Assembly: GCA_020639215.1 (NCBI GenBank)
Contig: JACKHA010000006.1
Location: forward strand, 59,776 to 123,775
Reading direction: 5' to 3'
DNA: 64,000 bases
DNA from: Phycisphaeraceae bacterium
Lineage (GTDB): Bacteria > Planctomycetota > Phycisphaerae > Phycisphaerales > UBA1924
In this document: in pieces, positions 9,167 through 18,221 of the stretch
Numbering within the stretch: the first letter of the stretch is position 1
Layout of the letters: the number at the start of each line of letters is the position of its first letter
Notes under the pieces: model-generated
What the model was told of the DNA's origin: nothing
The model's database searches: none
What the model saw: the letters and a program-made list of their open reading frames with translations, nothing else
Position numbers and translations under genes: made by a program

Positions 9167-10747
9167 TTGTGTACGCTCCCGCCGCCGCCGCCCGACGCAA
9201 GCGCGTCGGGGGAACCAAGTGTAGAACCGCGGCCCTCGCGAGGAAACACCACGCCCGCGTACGATCGATCCGAACACCCGGCCCCCACGCCCGGCTCGCC
9301 CGACGCGCCATCCCTCAAGCCCGCGAGAACAACCGCCACGCACGCAACCGACCCCATCCCGCGCGGCCTCTCCCCCGCCCGCATCATCGACGCCTGGCAC
9401 GACCACCAGCCCCTGGCCGCCCTCGTCTCGGGCGCGACCGGCTCACCCCGGTCCCGCTGGTCGATCCTCGCCCGCCCGACCCGCTCGATCGTCACGCCCG
9501 CGCTGGCCGACCTAGCCTGCGTCGAGAGCGATCTTGCGACCCTTGAGGCTTCGTTCCGAGGCTTTGGCCCGGGCGCCGGCTGGCTCGGCGGCCCCGGCGA
9601 CGACGCGCCGCCGTTCGTGTCCGGCTGGATCGGCTACCTCTCCTACAACCTCGGCGCGGTCCTCGAGCCCACGCTCGAACCGACCCGCCGCTCCGATTGG
9701 CCGCTCATGGTCTGGCACCGCGTCGAGGGCGCGCTGGTCCACGACAACACCTCCGGGCGCTGGACCACCGTCGGCGATCCGGGCATCGCGCCGCCCCGCC
9801 CGCGCCGACGCCGCGACGCCCGGCCCCTCCGCCACGCGCTGGTCGTCTCGCCGCGCGAGCGCTACGAGGCGATCGTGGCCCGCGCCATCGAGCACATCCG
9901 CGCCGGCGACGCGTATCAGGTCAACCTCGCCCACACCATCGACGCCCGTCTGGCCACCAGCCCCCGGCGTCTCTCGGCCGCCCTGTTCGAGCACGCCCAG
10001 CCCTGGTACGGCGCCCACATCGAGCACACCGACCCCGACGGATTCGAGCGCGCCATCTGCTCGGCCAGCCCCGAACTCTTCCTCGAACTCGAACCCGTCC
10101 GCTCGAACCGGCCCCGGCGCCTGACGACACGCCCCATGAAGGGAACCCTCCGAGGCGACCTCGACCCCGGCGCCCTCGAACGCTCCGCCAAGGACCGCGC
10201 CGAACTCGACATGATCGTCGATCTCATGCGCAACGACCTCGGTCGCATCGCCCAGACCGGGTCGGTCCGCGTCGACCAACGCCGTGCCATCGAGCCCCAC
10301 GCCGGAGCCGACGCCGACTCGCCGGGCGTCTGGCAGGGCGTCGCCACCGTCTCGGCAACGCTCCGGAAGCGCACGACGTTGCTCGACCTGCTCCGCGCGG
10401 TGTTCCCGCCCGGCTCGGTCACTGGCGCCCCCAAGATCCGCGCCATGCAGATCATCGAGGCGCTCGAAGGCCGACCGCGCGGCCCGTACTGCGGGTGCAT
10501 CGGATACCTCGGCGACGACGGGCGGCTCGCCCTGAACGTCGCCATCCGCACCGCCCTGGGCGAACGTGCCCCCGACGCCGATTGGCTGCTCTCCTACAGC
10601 GTCGGGGCCGGCATCGTCGCCGATTCCGACCCCGCCCGCGAATGGGATGAGACGGTGCACAAGGCCGGCGTGCTGCGGGGCCTTGCGACCGACGCGCCGA
10701 CCATCAGCGTCTCAACAACTCCCTCGCCCGACCCGTCGCACTCGTGA
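9167..10747 (+). CDS. pabB: Aminodeoxychorismate synthase component I
   Basis: The product is a chorismate-utilising enzyme that makes 4-amino-4-deoxychorismate for folate synthesis. Family motifs are clear: GWIGYLSYNLGAVLEP near the N-terminus, HIRAGDAYQVNLAH, SASPELFLELEP, TTRPMKGTLRGD, RAELDMIVDLMRNDLGRIAQ and PPGSVTGAPKIRAMQIIEAL, then GCIGYLGDDGRLALNVAIRT. This combination favours PabB over TrpE. Recognisable homology begins near 9350; the only start codon upstream in frame is TTG at 9167, giving an atypical Pro-rich 60-residue leader, so the true start is uncertain. It is divergent from ppdK (104-base gap). No pabA or pabC is adjacent. Confidence 0.88.
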   Translation: MCTLPPPPPDASASGEPSVEPRPSRGNTTPAYDRSEHPAPTPGSPDAPSLKPARTTATHATDPIPRGLSPARIIDAWHDHQPLAALVSGATGSPRSRWSILARPTRSIVTPALADLACVESDLATLEASFRGFGPGAGWLGGPGDDAPPFVSGWIGYLSYNLGAVLEPTLEPTRRSDWPLMVWHRVEGALVHDNTSGRWTTVGDPGIAPPRPRRRRDARPLRHALVVSPRERYEAIVARAIEHIRAGDAYQVNLAHTIDARLATSPRRLSAALFEHAQPWYGAHIEHTDPDGFERAICSASPELFLELEPVRSNRPRRLTTRPMKGTLRGDLDPGALERSAKDRAELDMIVDLMRNDLGRIAQTGSVRVDQRRAIEPHAGADADSPGVWQGVATVSATLRKRTTLLDLLRAVFPPGSVTGAPKIRAMQIIEALEGRPRGPYCGCIGYLGDDGRLALNVAIRTALGERAPDADWLLSYSVGAGIVADSDPAREWDETVHKAGVLRGLATDAPTISVSTTPSPDPSHS

Positions 10748-10800
10748 CCCCACTCGATGCCTCGGTGCCTCCTGCCTCGATGCCTTCCCCATCATCATCA
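10748..10800. repeat. Dispersed 50-bp repeat, copy 1
   Basis: This stretch begins one base after the pabB stop and is nearly identical, with about one difference, to 58268-58320, which lies directly after another plus-strand gene. Both read CCCACTCGATGCCTCGGTGC and then CTCCTGCCTCGATGCCTTCC. Three TGCCTC words give it internal periodicity. The placement at gene ends suggests a 3'-end element, but it lacks a strong hairpin with a T tract. Confidence 0.75.
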
Positions 10801-10908
10801 CACACCAGCACCGCCAAGAAGCAGATCATGGCGCACCGGCGCGCGCCAATACCTGCCCGTCCCACCCCGCCGGCTTGAATCCCGCACGCCGCCCCGCATG
10901 ATCTGCCC

Positions 10909-11706
10909 ATGCCCGCACCCGACCTCGCCCCGCCCCCCGAGTTCGCCCCCGTTGCCCGCCCGCTGAGCGTCCACCTGCACCCGCGCCTCGTCGAGCCCGC
11001 GGCCCTGGCCGGCGCGGTCGTGCTGGTGATCGACAACCTCCGGGCCAGCGTGACCATTGCCGCCGCCCTCCGCGCCGGCGCCCGCGCCGTCCGCCCCACG
11101 CTCACCGTCGAGGACGCGCTGCTCGCCAAGGCCCAGGCCGACCCCTCGCACCCTCCACCGTTGCTCGGCGGCGAGCGAGGCGGCACCCGCATCGATGGGT
11201 TCGACATGGATAACTCGCCTTTGACCTATACCCCGGACCGGTGCCGCGGGCGCGACGTGGTCTTCACGACCACCAACGGCACCGCGGCCTTGCTCCATGC
11301 CTCGCACGCCGCCCGCATCGTCGTCGCGTCGCTCGCGAATCTCTCGGCCGTTGCCGGCGTCGTCGGTGCCGATCCACGCCCGGTGCACATTCTCTGCGCA
11401 GGCACACGCGACGAGGTCTCGCTGGACGACTGCCTCCCCGCCGGCGCGCTCGTGGATCGCCTCCTGGTCGCCGGCCGGGCACTCACACAGGACGACTCTT
11501 CCCGCCTCTGCCTCCGCGCCTGGCGTGAGGCCACGGCAACGCCCGACTCCCTCCACGCCGCCATGCGCGACACGCGCGGCGGGCGCAACCTCCTCCGCCT
11601 TTCGCTCGACGCCGACGTCGCGTTCTGCGCCGTGCCGGACACGCTGCCCATCGTGCCCATCTTCGACCACGCCACCGGCCTCATCACGCCGCTATCACCC
11701 GCCTAG
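10909..11706 (+). CDS. comB: 2-phosphosulfolactate phosphatase family protein
   Basis: The 265-residue protein matches the ComB family: VVLVIDNLRASVTIAAALRA near the start, ARAVRPTLTVEDALLAKAQ, FTTTNGTAAL in the middle (the TTTNGT signature), and ILCAGTRDEVSLDD. In methanogens ComB removes phosphate from 2-phosphosulfolactate in coenzyme M synthesis; in bacteria lacking that pathway the substrate is not settled. The segment DNSPLTYTPDRCRGRDVV matches the family's conserved SP.....V..G..V region. The last 12 bases overlap the tail of the convergent rdgB gene. Confidence 0.85.
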   Translation: MPAPDLAPPPEFAPVARPLSVHLHPRLVEPAALAGAVVLVIDNLRASVTIAAALRAGARAVRPTLTVEDALLAKAQADPSHPPPLLGGERGGTRIDGFDMDNSPLTYTPDRCRGRDVVFTTTNGTAALLHASHAARIVVASLANLSAVAGVVGADPRPVHILCAGTRDEVSLDDCLPAGALVDRLLVAGRALTQDDSSRLCLRAWREATATPDSLHAAMRDTRGGRNLLRLSLDADVAFCAVPDTLPIVPIFDHATGLITPLSPA

Positions 11707-12408
11707 CCCACCCTCACGCAGCCACGCGGCCAACTGCTCCCCGGCCCGCGCTCGGTGGCTCACCGCGTTCTTCTCCGCCGCCTCCATCTCCGCGCTGGTC
11801 CGCTCGAACCCCGGCCCGACCAGGAACAGCGGGTCGTACCCGAAGCCGTTCATGCCTCGGGGCACAACCAACTCTGCCTGATCCGACTGTCCCGCACCGA
11901 ACCCGATGCGTCCTTCGAAGGTGCCGCGGAACATCGCCAGCCGCTCACCCCCCCCCGCCACCACCATCACACACACAAACCTCGCCCCGCGCCGCGCCCA
12001 CTCCACCCCCGCCAACTCCCGCAGCACACGCTCGTTGTTCCGCCGGTCCCGCTCGTCGCGTCCCATCCCGGCCGCCGCCCCGTCGGTCCGCCCGTCGTTG
12101 AAGTAGTGGCTCGAGATCACCCCCGGCTGCCCGCCCAGCGCGTCGATCTCGAGCCCCGAGTCATCGGCCACGCACACCCGCCCCGTCTGCTCCGCGTACG
12201 CCAGCGCCTTGGTCGCCGCGTTGTGCTCGAAGGTCTGGCCGATCTCCTCCGGCTCCTCGAAGGGCCCGAGCCCGCGGGCCTCCAGGTCCTTCAGGCCCAC
12301 GACCGCGTACCCGGCCGACGCCGCCGCCGATCCCAGGATCGCCCGCATCTCCTCCACCTTGTGCGGATTGCCGGTGGCGATCACAATCTCACGGGGCTCC
12401 TGATCCAC
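11695..12408 (-). CDS. rdgB: dITP/XTP pyrophosphatase (HAM1/RdgB family)
   Basis: This house-cleaning enzyme hydrolyses non-canonical purine triphosphates (ITP, XTP) to monophosphates. Signature segments are IVIATGNPHKVEEMRAIL, QTFEHNAATKALAYAEQTG, VCVADDSGLEIDALGGQPGV (with SGL.V-type catalytic Asp) and GFGYDPLFLV, ending in SHRARAGEQLAAWLRE. The start is set at GTG ending at 12408, which has GGAGG five bases upstream; longer frames would add a Trp/Cys-rich leader without homology. The protein is 237 residues, slightly longer than usual. It is convergent with comB and divergent from the PfkB gene. Confidence 0.9.
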   Translation of the reverse strand: MDQEPREIVIATGNPHKVEEMRAILGSAAASAGYAVVGLKDLEARGLGPFEEPEEIGQTFEHNAATKALAYAEQTGRVCVADDSGLEIDALGGQPGVISSHYFNDGRTDGAAAGMGRDERDRRNNERVLRELAGVEWARRGARFVCVMVVAGGGERLAMFRGTFEGRIGFGAGQSDQAELVVPRGMNGFGYDPLFLVGPGFERTSAEMEAAEKNAVSHRARAGEQLAAWLREGGLGG

Positions 12409-12536
12409 GCCGACCTCCACGCACGTCTCGCCGAGCCGACCAACTCCATCCACACCGCCACGGCCAATCCCATTCGTCCGACAATACCCGGTCCCGTCGA
12501 CCAGCATCGAACCATCCCTCGCCAACCACCACCAGC

Positions 12537-13766
12537 ATGAGCACGCCAAACCCCAGCAATCCAAGCCCCACGCCCCCACCCGACCGCGCCACCATCGCCC
12601 GGCGCGCCGCCGACGCCCTCGAAGCGAACGCCGCCCGCCTTGCCTCCGCCCACGCCCTCGTCGGCTTCGACGGTTTCATCGACGACATCCACGACGCGGT
12701 CCGAACCCGGCGCTCCATGGCCCCGGACGACTACGACCGCATCGCGACCATCACCGAGTTCGCCGATCGATGCCGCGCCGCCGCCGGCCGCTCGACCAAC
12801 ATCGAACTGGTCCGGCGCGAGTCCCGCCCCGGCGGCAACGGCCCGCTGCTGGCCAACGGCATCGCCGCGCTCACGCTTCCCACCACGTTCATCGGCTGCG
12901 TCGGCTCGCCGGACGACCCGGGCACGCTCCACCCGATCTACGCCCCGCTGGCCGCCCGCTGCCGACGCGTCGTGCCCATCGCGCCGCCGGGGCACACCGA
13001 CGCGCTCGAGTTCGACGACGGCAAGATCATGCTCAACCAGACCGCCCGGGTGCAGGCGGCCACGTGGGATGCCGTCTCCGCGGGCGTCGGAGCCGAGCCG
13101 CTCCGGGCCATGCTCGCCGAGGCCACGCTCATCGGCATCGTCAACTGGTCGCTCTGCGGCGGGATCGAGTCGATCTGGTCGGCCCTCATCGACGGCGTGC
13201 TGCCAACGCTCCCCCCGCCGCCGTCCGGCCTCCGCCGACGCGTGTTCATCGACCTCTCCGACCCGGCCAAGCGAAGCGATGCCGACATCGGGCGCGCGCT
13301 GTCGCTGCTCGCGAGCATGAACCGGATCGTGCCGGTCACGCTCGGGCTGAATCTTGCCGAGGGCGAGCGAATCGCCGGCGTGCTGGACGCTTCCTGGCGC
13401 AGCCTCCCCGAACTCGCGGCGTCGATCCGCCAGGCCGCCGAGCTCGACACCGTCGTCGTCCACCCGCGTGAGGGCGCCTCCGCCGCGTCCGTCGATCGAC
13501 ACGCCAACCCGCTCCCAGCCGGGTGGTTCGACGGACCGGTCGCCCGCGCCCCCCGCCTCTCCACCGGCGCGGGCGATGCGTTCAACGCTGGCTTCGCTGT
13601 CGCCCAGACGCTCGACCTGCCGCTCGACGAGTGCCTGGCCGTCGGCGTCGCGGCCTCGGGCGCCTACGTCCGCGGCGCGGCCAACCCCTCGCTCCCGCGC
13701 CTGGTCGCGTTCCTCCGCGACCTGCCCGCGCCCGAACCGGGCGGCATCACCCCGCCGCTCGCCTAA
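12537..13766 (+). CDS. PfkB-family carbohydrate kinase
   Basis: The 409-residue protein has the ribokinase/PfkB pattern: an N-terminal HALVGFDGFIDDIHDAV, RPGGNGPLLANGIAAL (substrate-binding Gly-Gly-Asn region) and the C-terminal ATP/anion-hole signature LSTGAGDAFNAGF near residue 342, where the Asp is the catalytic base. The preceding VVVHPREGASAA fits the nucleotide-binding strand. The sugar substrate cannot be inferred. The ALDH gene starts 9 bases after the stop, so the two are probably co-transcribed, with rpiA completing a three-gene unit. Confidence 0.85.
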   Translation: MSTPNPSNPSPTPPPDRATIARRAADALEANAARLASAHALVGFDGFIDDIHDAVRTRRSMAPDDYDRIATITEFADRCRAAAGRSTNIELVRRESRPGGNGPLLANGIAALTLPTTFIGCVGSPDDPGTLHPIYAPLAARCRRVVPIAPPGHTDALEFDDGKIMLNQTARVQAATWDAVSAGVGAEPLRAMLAEATLIGIVNWSLCGGIESIWSALIDGVLPTLPPPPSGLRRRVFIDLSDPAKRSDADIGRALSLLASMNRIVPVTLGLNLAEGERIAGVLDASWRSLPELAASIRQAAELDTVVVHPREGASAASVDRHANPLPAGWFDGPVARAPRLSTGAGDAFNAGFAVAQTLDLPLDECLAVGVAASGAYVRGAANPSLPRLVAFLRDLPAPEPGGITPPLA

Positions 13767-13775
13767 AGTCACGCC

Positions 13776-15335
13776 ATGGCATGGGAGGTCGGAGACCTGC
13801 TCGACTCGCTCGGCGCACTCGACCGCCGGCGCGTCGTCGCGCCCGACGCGCTGCCCGGCGCGCCCGACGCCTCGCTCCAGATCGTCACCAGCCCCACGAC
13901 CGCCCGCCCCCTGGCAGGCGTCCGCCTCGACTCGACCGACGCGCTCGACGCCGCCATCGGCGCGGCCCACGAGGGCTTCCTCGCCTGGCGACGCGTGCCC
14001 GCCCCGGTCCGCGGCCAGGTCGTCCGCGCCATCGGCGACGAGTTCCGACGCCACAAGGCCGCCCTCGGACGCATCATCTCGCTCGAAGTCGGCAAGATCA
14101 CCGCTGAGGGGCAAGGCGAGGTCCAGGAGGTCGTCGACATCGCCGACTTCGCCGTCGGCCTGTCCCGCCAGCTCTACGGCATGACGATGCCCAGCGAGCG
14201 CCCGGACCACCGCATCATCGAGCAGTGGCTCCCGCTCGGGCCCATCGGCGTTGTCACCGCGTTCAACTTCCCGTGCGCCGTCTGGGGCTGGAACGCCATG
14301 CTGGCGGCGGTCTGCGGCGACAGCGTCCTCTGGAAGCCAAGCCTGGCCGCCCCGCTGACCGCCATCGCGTGCCACGCCATCGCGGACCGCGTCGCGGCCT
14401 CCATGGGCCACACAGGCGTGTTCCACCTGGCCATCGGGTCGGACGAGCAGGTCGGCGAGCCGCTGATTGCGGACCGGCGCCTGCCGCTGATCTCCGCCAC
14501 CGGCTCGTGCCGCATGGGGCGGCGCGTGGGCCAGGTCGTCGCCGGGCGACTCGGGCGGTGCCTGCTGGAACTCGGCGGCAACAACGCGGCGATCGTCGAG
14601 CCCGACGCGGACCTGGGCATCGCCATCCCGAGCATCGTGTTCGGCGCGGTCGGCACGGCGGGGCAACGCTGCACGACGACGCGCCGCCTGCTCGTCCACC
14701 GCTCCATCGCCGACGACGCCGTCGCCCGCCTCGTCCGCGCGTACGAGACGATCAAGGTCGGCGATCCGCTGGCCCCCGGCGTGCTCGTCGGGCCGCTGAT
14801 CAACCAGCAGGCGGTCGATGGGTACCTCTCCGCGATCGACGCCGCGAAGCAGCAGGGGGCGACGATCGTGACCGGCGGCACGCGCGTCGGCCCCGAGCAC
14901 ACCCAGCCCGCCGGGCTCAAGGGCCACTTCGTCCGTCCCGCCATCGTCCGGGCGCCCGCCTCCAACGACCTGCCGATCGCGCGCGACGAGACCTTCGCAC
15001 CGATCCTCTACGTGTTTACCTACGACGCGCTCGACGAGGCGATCGCGATGAACAACGCGGTCGACCAAGGCCTCTCGAGCGCCATCTTCACCGCCTCCAG
15101 CCGCGCCGCCGAGCGGTTCCTGCACCCTTCCGGCGCGGGCTCGGACTGCGGGCTGGCCTACGTCAACCTCGGCACCAGCGGCGCCGAGATCGGCGGCGCC
15201 TTCGGGGGCGAGAAGGACACGGGCGGCGGACGCGAGTCCGGCTCCGACTCGTGGAAGGCCTACATGCGCCGCCAGACCTGCTCGATCGGCTTTGCCAACA
15301 ATGTCACCCTCGCACAGGGGATCCGCTTTGAGTAG
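13776..15335 (+). CDS. ALDH7-type aldehyde dehydrogenase
   Basis: The 519-residue NAD(P)-dependent dehydrogenase resembles alpha-aminoadipic semialdehyde / piperidine-6-carboxylate dehydrogenase (ALDH7A1 and bacterial AmaB). Visible are GPIGVVTAFNFPCAVWGWNA, Glu265 in LLELGGNNAAIV, Cys299 in GTAGQRCTTTRR, RDETFAPILYVF, and the family-specific end GTSGAEIGGAFGGEKDTGGG followed by RESGSDSWKAYMRR. The likely role is oxidation of a lysine-derived semialdehyde, inferred from family alone. The stop overlaps the rpiA start by 8 bases. Confidence 0.92.
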   Translation: MAWEVGDLLDSLGALDRRRVVAPDALPGAPDASLQIVTSPTTARPLAGVRLDSTDALDAAIGAAHEGFLAWRRVPAPVRGQVVRAIGDEFRRHKAALGRIISLEVGKITAEGQGEVQEVVDIADFAVGLSRQLYGMTMPSERPDHRIIEQWLPLGPIGVVTAFNFPCAVWGWNAMLAAVCGDSVLWKPSLAAPLTAIACHAIADRVAASMGHTGVFHLAIGSDEQVGEPLIADRRLPLISATGSCRMGRRVGQVVAGRLGRCLLELGGNNAAIVEPDADLGIAIPSIVFGAVGTAGQRCTTTRRLLVHRSIADDAVARLVRAYETIKVGDPLAPGVLVGPLINQQAVDGYLSAIDAAKQQGATIVTGGTRVGPEHTQPAGLKGHFVRPAIVRAPASNDLPIARDETFAPILYVFTYDALDEAIAMNNAVDQGLSSAIFTASSRAAERFLHPSGAGSDCGLAYVNLGTSGAEIGGAFGGEKDTGGGRESGSDSWKAYMRRQTCSIGFANNVTLAQGIRFE

Positions 15336-16068
15336 CCCCACGCCCCAGCCGACCGCCAAGCCCACGGACCCCCATCCCGCGCCGAGCGCCGACGCGCCCG
15401 AGCACGACGCGCTGGCCCAGGCCACGATTGCGCCGATCGAGTCGGGCATGATCGTCGGGCTCGGCACCGGGCGCACCGCCAAGCGTGTCATCCGCGCCTT
15501 GGCCGAGCGCATCAAGTCCAAGTCCCTCGACGTCACGCTCGTCTCGACCAGCGAGAACTCGGCCCGCTACGCCGCCGAGTTCGGCCTGGCCGTCGGCGAC
15601 TTCTCCGGCCTCGAGCGCGTCCACTACCTCTTCGACGGGGCCGACGAGGTCGATCCCAACTGCGCCGTGCTCAAGGGCGCGGGCGGGGCCATGACCCGCG
15701 AGCGCATGGTCGCGTGGGCCTCCGACCGCACCGTGTACATGGTCGACCAGTCCAAGATGGTCGACCGCCTCGGCCAGAACCATTCTCTGGCGGTCGCGAT
15801 CATGTTCTTCGGCTACGCCTCCATCCGCGGCCGCCTGCGCGAGATGGGCCTCTCGGGCGTGTGCCGCCGCGACATCGACGGCAAGCCCTTCCTCACCGAC
15901 AACGGCAACGTCATCATCGACGTCACCCTCGACGAGGAGCGCGACCTTGAGGAACTCGCACGCAATCTGAACGACATCCCGGGCGTGATCGACCACGGCC
16001 TGTTCCTCCACGAGGCCGACGAGATCCTCGTCGACCGCGAGGGCGAGATCGAACGCATCACGCGCTGA
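15328..16068 (+). CDS. rpiA: Ribose-5-phosphate isomerase A
   Basis: The product interconverts ribose-5-phosphate and ribulose-5-phosphate in the pentose phosphate pathway. Motifs: GMIVGLGTGRTAKRVIRAL (phosphate loop), LVSTSENSARYAAEFG, HYLFDGADEVDPN and LKGAGGAMTRERMVAWASD with the active-site Asp and Lys, and NDIPGVIDHGLF near the end. The preferred start is TTG at 15328, preceded by AGGGG with a 7-base spacer and overlapping the ALDH stop, giving 246 residues. An ATG at 15301 is in frame but has no ribosome-binding site. Translational coupling to the ALDH gene is likely. Confidence 0.9.
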   Translation: MSSPTPQPTAKPTDPHPAPSADAPEHDALAQATIAPIESGMIVGLGTGRTAKRVIRALAERIKSKSLDVTLVSTSENSARYAAEFGLAVGDFSGLERVHYLFDGADEVDPNCAVLKGAGGAMTRERMVAWASDRTVYMVDQSKMVDRLGQNHSLAVAIMFFGYASIRGRLREMGLSGVCRRDIDGKPFLTDNGNVIIDVTLDEERDLEELARNLNDIPGVIDHGLFLHEADEILVDREGEIERITR

Positions 16069-16126
16069 CGCGGCAGCATCGACGCATCGGAGATCGCGGG
16101 TTACCCGATGCAGGGCGGCGGGTCGC

Positions 16127-16735
16127 TCAGCGACGGCGACGCCGGGTGGCGAGCGCAGCACCGTACACGCCGAGCACAACGACGCCGCTGGGGGCCGGGA
16201 TGACGCGGAGGCTTGTGCCGGTGTAGGTGGTGGGCGCGACGAGCGGGGTGGTGCTGGCCGAGTTCAGGTAGACGAGCAGGTTTGGCTGGGCGGGGCTGGG
16301 CACGAAGTTGAACTCGTACACGCCGAGTTCTGTGGGGGCCGTTCAGTCGAACTCGAGCGCGCGGATGCCAGAAAACTGGTTGTATACCGGCAGGACGAGC
16401 GGCGTATACGCGGGGGCGGTCGGAATCTCTGCGTAGAAACCCGACACGCCGCCTCCGTTGGGAACGCCAACACTCGTGATAGGTGGTATCGCCGGAAACT
16501 CGGTTGAAAGGTTGCTGGAAGTTCCGCCCGGTGCAGGAACGCTGCCCTCGACGCGCCCGAAGAATGCAGCCCCCGCCCAACCCAACGTCACTGTGAGGTG
16601 AACCGTCTCCCCGAATTGCACAAGGCCGTCCGGGTCGTCGTGGGTAACTGCGACCCATCCCGTCTGGGCCAGCGCCGGCGTGGCGCTCGCAAACGCCAGC
16701 ATTGCCCACGCCGTCGGCCCTCGCATCCCGCGCAT
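16127..16735 (-). pseudogene. Exported C-terminal-anchored protein gene with an in-frame TGA
   Basis: The frame opens at the ATG ending at 16735 with a signal peptide (PTAWAMLAFASATPALAQ), then a short beta-rich exported domain. A TGA at 16343-16345 interrupts it after FSGIRALEFD. The same frame continues directly after the stop with TAPTELGVYEFNFVPSPAQP, then NLLVYLNSASTTPLVAPTTY, and ends RVIPAPSGVVVLGVYGAALA followed by TRRRRR, a PEP-CTERM-like sorting tail (short Pro motif, hydrophobic helix, Arg cluster). So one base change separates a 202-residue exported protein from a 130-residue truncated form. It could be a real nonsense mutation, a sequencing error or, less likely, readthrough. Function is unknown. 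Confidence 0.75.
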
Positions 16736-16801
16736 CGCTCCAGTCTCCCCGCCCGCCGCCCCCGCGTCAAGAACGTCCCCACCACCCCTACGCTCGCCCG
16801 T

Positions 16802-17641
16802 ATGCGCATCCTCCTGACCAACGACGACGGCATCCGGGCTCCCGGCATCGTCGCCCTGTACGACGCCCTGGCCGACGCGCGGGGACGCCACCGCGGGCCG
16901 CTGCTCGGGGCCAAGACCGAGATCCTGGCCATCGCCCCCAAGACCGTGCAGTCGGCAACGAGCCACGGCGTCACGTTCCACACGCCGCTGATGACCGAGG
17001 ACGTCGAGGTCCGCCCCGACGCCAACCCGCCGGTGTGGGGCAAGGCCGTTGACGGACGCCCGGCGGACTGCGTGAAGGTGGCGATCGCGGCGTTGTGGCC
17101 CGAGCGGTTCGGCGCGGGCTCGCGTCCCGACCTGTGCATCAGCGGCATGAACATGGGGGCCAACTGCGGGATCAACGTGATCTACTCGGGCACGGTGGCC
17201 GCGGCCATCGAGGCCGCGTTCCTGGGCATCCCGTCGATCGCGGTGTCGCTGCACATCGGCTCGGGCAAGCCGGACTACGAGCGCGGGGCGCGGTACGCCA
17301 GGCACGCGCTGGACGCGATCCTGAAGGACGGGCTGCCGCGGCCCGGCGAGTGCCTGAACGTGAACGTGCCGGTGTGCAACACGGGCGAGCCGGACAAGGG
17401 CCCGCCGGCGATCCGCGTGGCGCCGATGAACACGCACGGGCTGGTGGACAAGTACGAGCGGCGGGTGTCGCCCGGGGGCGACGTGTATTACTGGGCCGCG
17501 GGCGACGGGCTGGACTTCCACGCGACGGAGAAGGGCAGCGACGTGGACCTGTTGTTCGAGCGGTGCACGACGGTGACGCCTCTGCGGTTCGACCTGACGC
17601 GCCACGAGGACCTGACGCGGTGGCGCGAGCGGCTGGGATGA
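16802..17641 (+). CDS. surE: 5'/3'-nucleotidase SurE
   Basis: SurE removes phosphate from nucleoside monophosphates (survival protein). The 279-residue protein begins at ATG 16802 with MRILLTNDDGIRAPGI, where TNDDG carries the metal-binding Asp pair. ATSHGVTFHTPL and GKAVDGRPADCVKVAI follow, then ISGMNMGANCGINVIYSGTV, which holds the conserved Gly-Asn metal-site loop, and AAAIEAAFLGIPSIAVSL. It is divergent from the interrupted exported-protein gene across 66 bases. Pyrimidine-ending codons give way to G-ending codons in its second half, but no frameshift is seen. Confidence 0.92.
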   Translation: MRILLTNDDGIRAPGIVALYDALADARGRHRGPLLGAKTEILAIAPKTVQSATSHGVTFHTPLMTEDVEVRPDANPPVWGKAVDGRPADCVKVAIAALWPERFGAGSRPDLCISGMNMGANCGINVIYSGTVAAAIEAAFLGIPSIAVSLHIGSGKPDYERGARYARHALDAILKDGLPRPGECLNVNVPVCNTGEPDKGPPAIRVAPMNTHGLVDKYERRVSPGGDVYYWAAGDGLDFHATEKGSDVDLLFERCTTVTPLRFDLTRHEDLTRWRERLG

Positions 17642-17713
17642 GGCGGGGATGAGAGGCCGGAGCGGGGCGAGCCCGGGGCGGCTCCCGCCATCTTGAAAAT
17701 CCAAAACTCGATC

Positions 17714-17742
17714 TTGACAAATCAAAAGCCAGGCTCTACATT
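17714..17742 (+). promoter_or_regulatory. Sigma-70-type promoter
   Basis: TTGACA (17714-17719) and TACATT (17737-17742) are separated by exactly 17 bases inside a locally A/T-rich stretch (17693-17750) that stands out from the GC-rich surroundings. It lies 73 bases upstream of the next start codon and is the best housekeeping promoter match I found in the window. Confidence 0.7.
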
Positions 17743-17814
17743 CTTCATCGTCGCTTGTGGATCGTGAAAGGCGACGCACGCCCCACACCCGGCCCCATGC
17801 CGGAGGAGGACGCG

Positions 17815-18165
17815 ATGGAGTGGTGGACCCAGCAGGGCGCGGGATGGATCGGCGGGGGCGTGGGCGCGGGGATCGGGCTGCTGGGCGGGCTGATCGGCGT
17901 GCTCGGCGGGCTTTGCGTTCCCAAGGGCAAGGCCAAGCCGCTGGTGCTCGCGTTGTTCGCGATCATGATCGGGGCGGGGGCGATCAGCCTGGTTGCGGGT
18001 GTTGTGGCGCTGATCGACTCGCAGCCGTACCACGTGTTCTATCCGCTGCTGCTGATCGGGCTGATCGCGTGCGGAGTGGGCGGGGGCAACCTGCCGTTCG
18101 TGCTCAAGGCGTACCGCCAGGCCGAGGCGAGGCGGATGGACGCGGAAGAACTGCGCCGGGGATAG
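17815..18165 (+). CDS. Small glycine-rich membrane protein
   Basis: The start at ATG 17815 follows GGAGGAGG with a five-base spacer. The 116-residue product has three hydrophobic segments: a Gly-rich helix (WIGGGVGAGIGLLGGLIGVL) with several GxxxG spacings, a second (PLVLALFAIMIGAGAISLVA) and a third (VFYPLLLIGLIACGVGGG). It ends in a charged tail (KAYRQAEARRMDAEELRRG). The GxxxG pattern suggests tight helix packing or oligomerisation. The family is not recognised. A consensus-like promoter lies just upstream, and the M16-like peptidase follows after 56 bases. Confidence 0.75.
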   Translation: MEWWTQQGAGWIGGGVGAGIGLLGGLIGVLGGLCVPKGKAKPLVLALFAIMIGAGAISLVAGVVALIDSQPYHVFYPLLLIGLIACGVGGGNLPFVLKAYRQAEARRMDAEELRRG

Positions 18166-18221
18166 GCCCGGTGCTGGTATTGTGATCGAACCAACCGGAC
18201 CCGATTCGAAGGGACGATGCC

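Noticed and set aside
5760..9224. A 1154-residue plus-strand frame
   Set aside because: Antisense to ppdK throughout; Arg/His/Leu-rich shadow without motifs.
12409..12579. Longer start for rdgB
   Set aside because: Adds a Trp/Cys/Gly-rich leader without homology; GTG at 12408 has GGAGG at correct distance and lies right before the conserved IVIATGN.
12381..15536. A 1051-residue minus-strand frame
   Set aside because: Antisense to the PfkB kinase and ALDH genes, which have clear catalytic motifs on the plus strand.
16343..16345. TGA recoded as an amino acid
   Set aside because: Several intact genes here (pabB, rdgB, gene at 16127 itself) end in TGA, and no selenocysteine element or selenoprotein homology is apparent.
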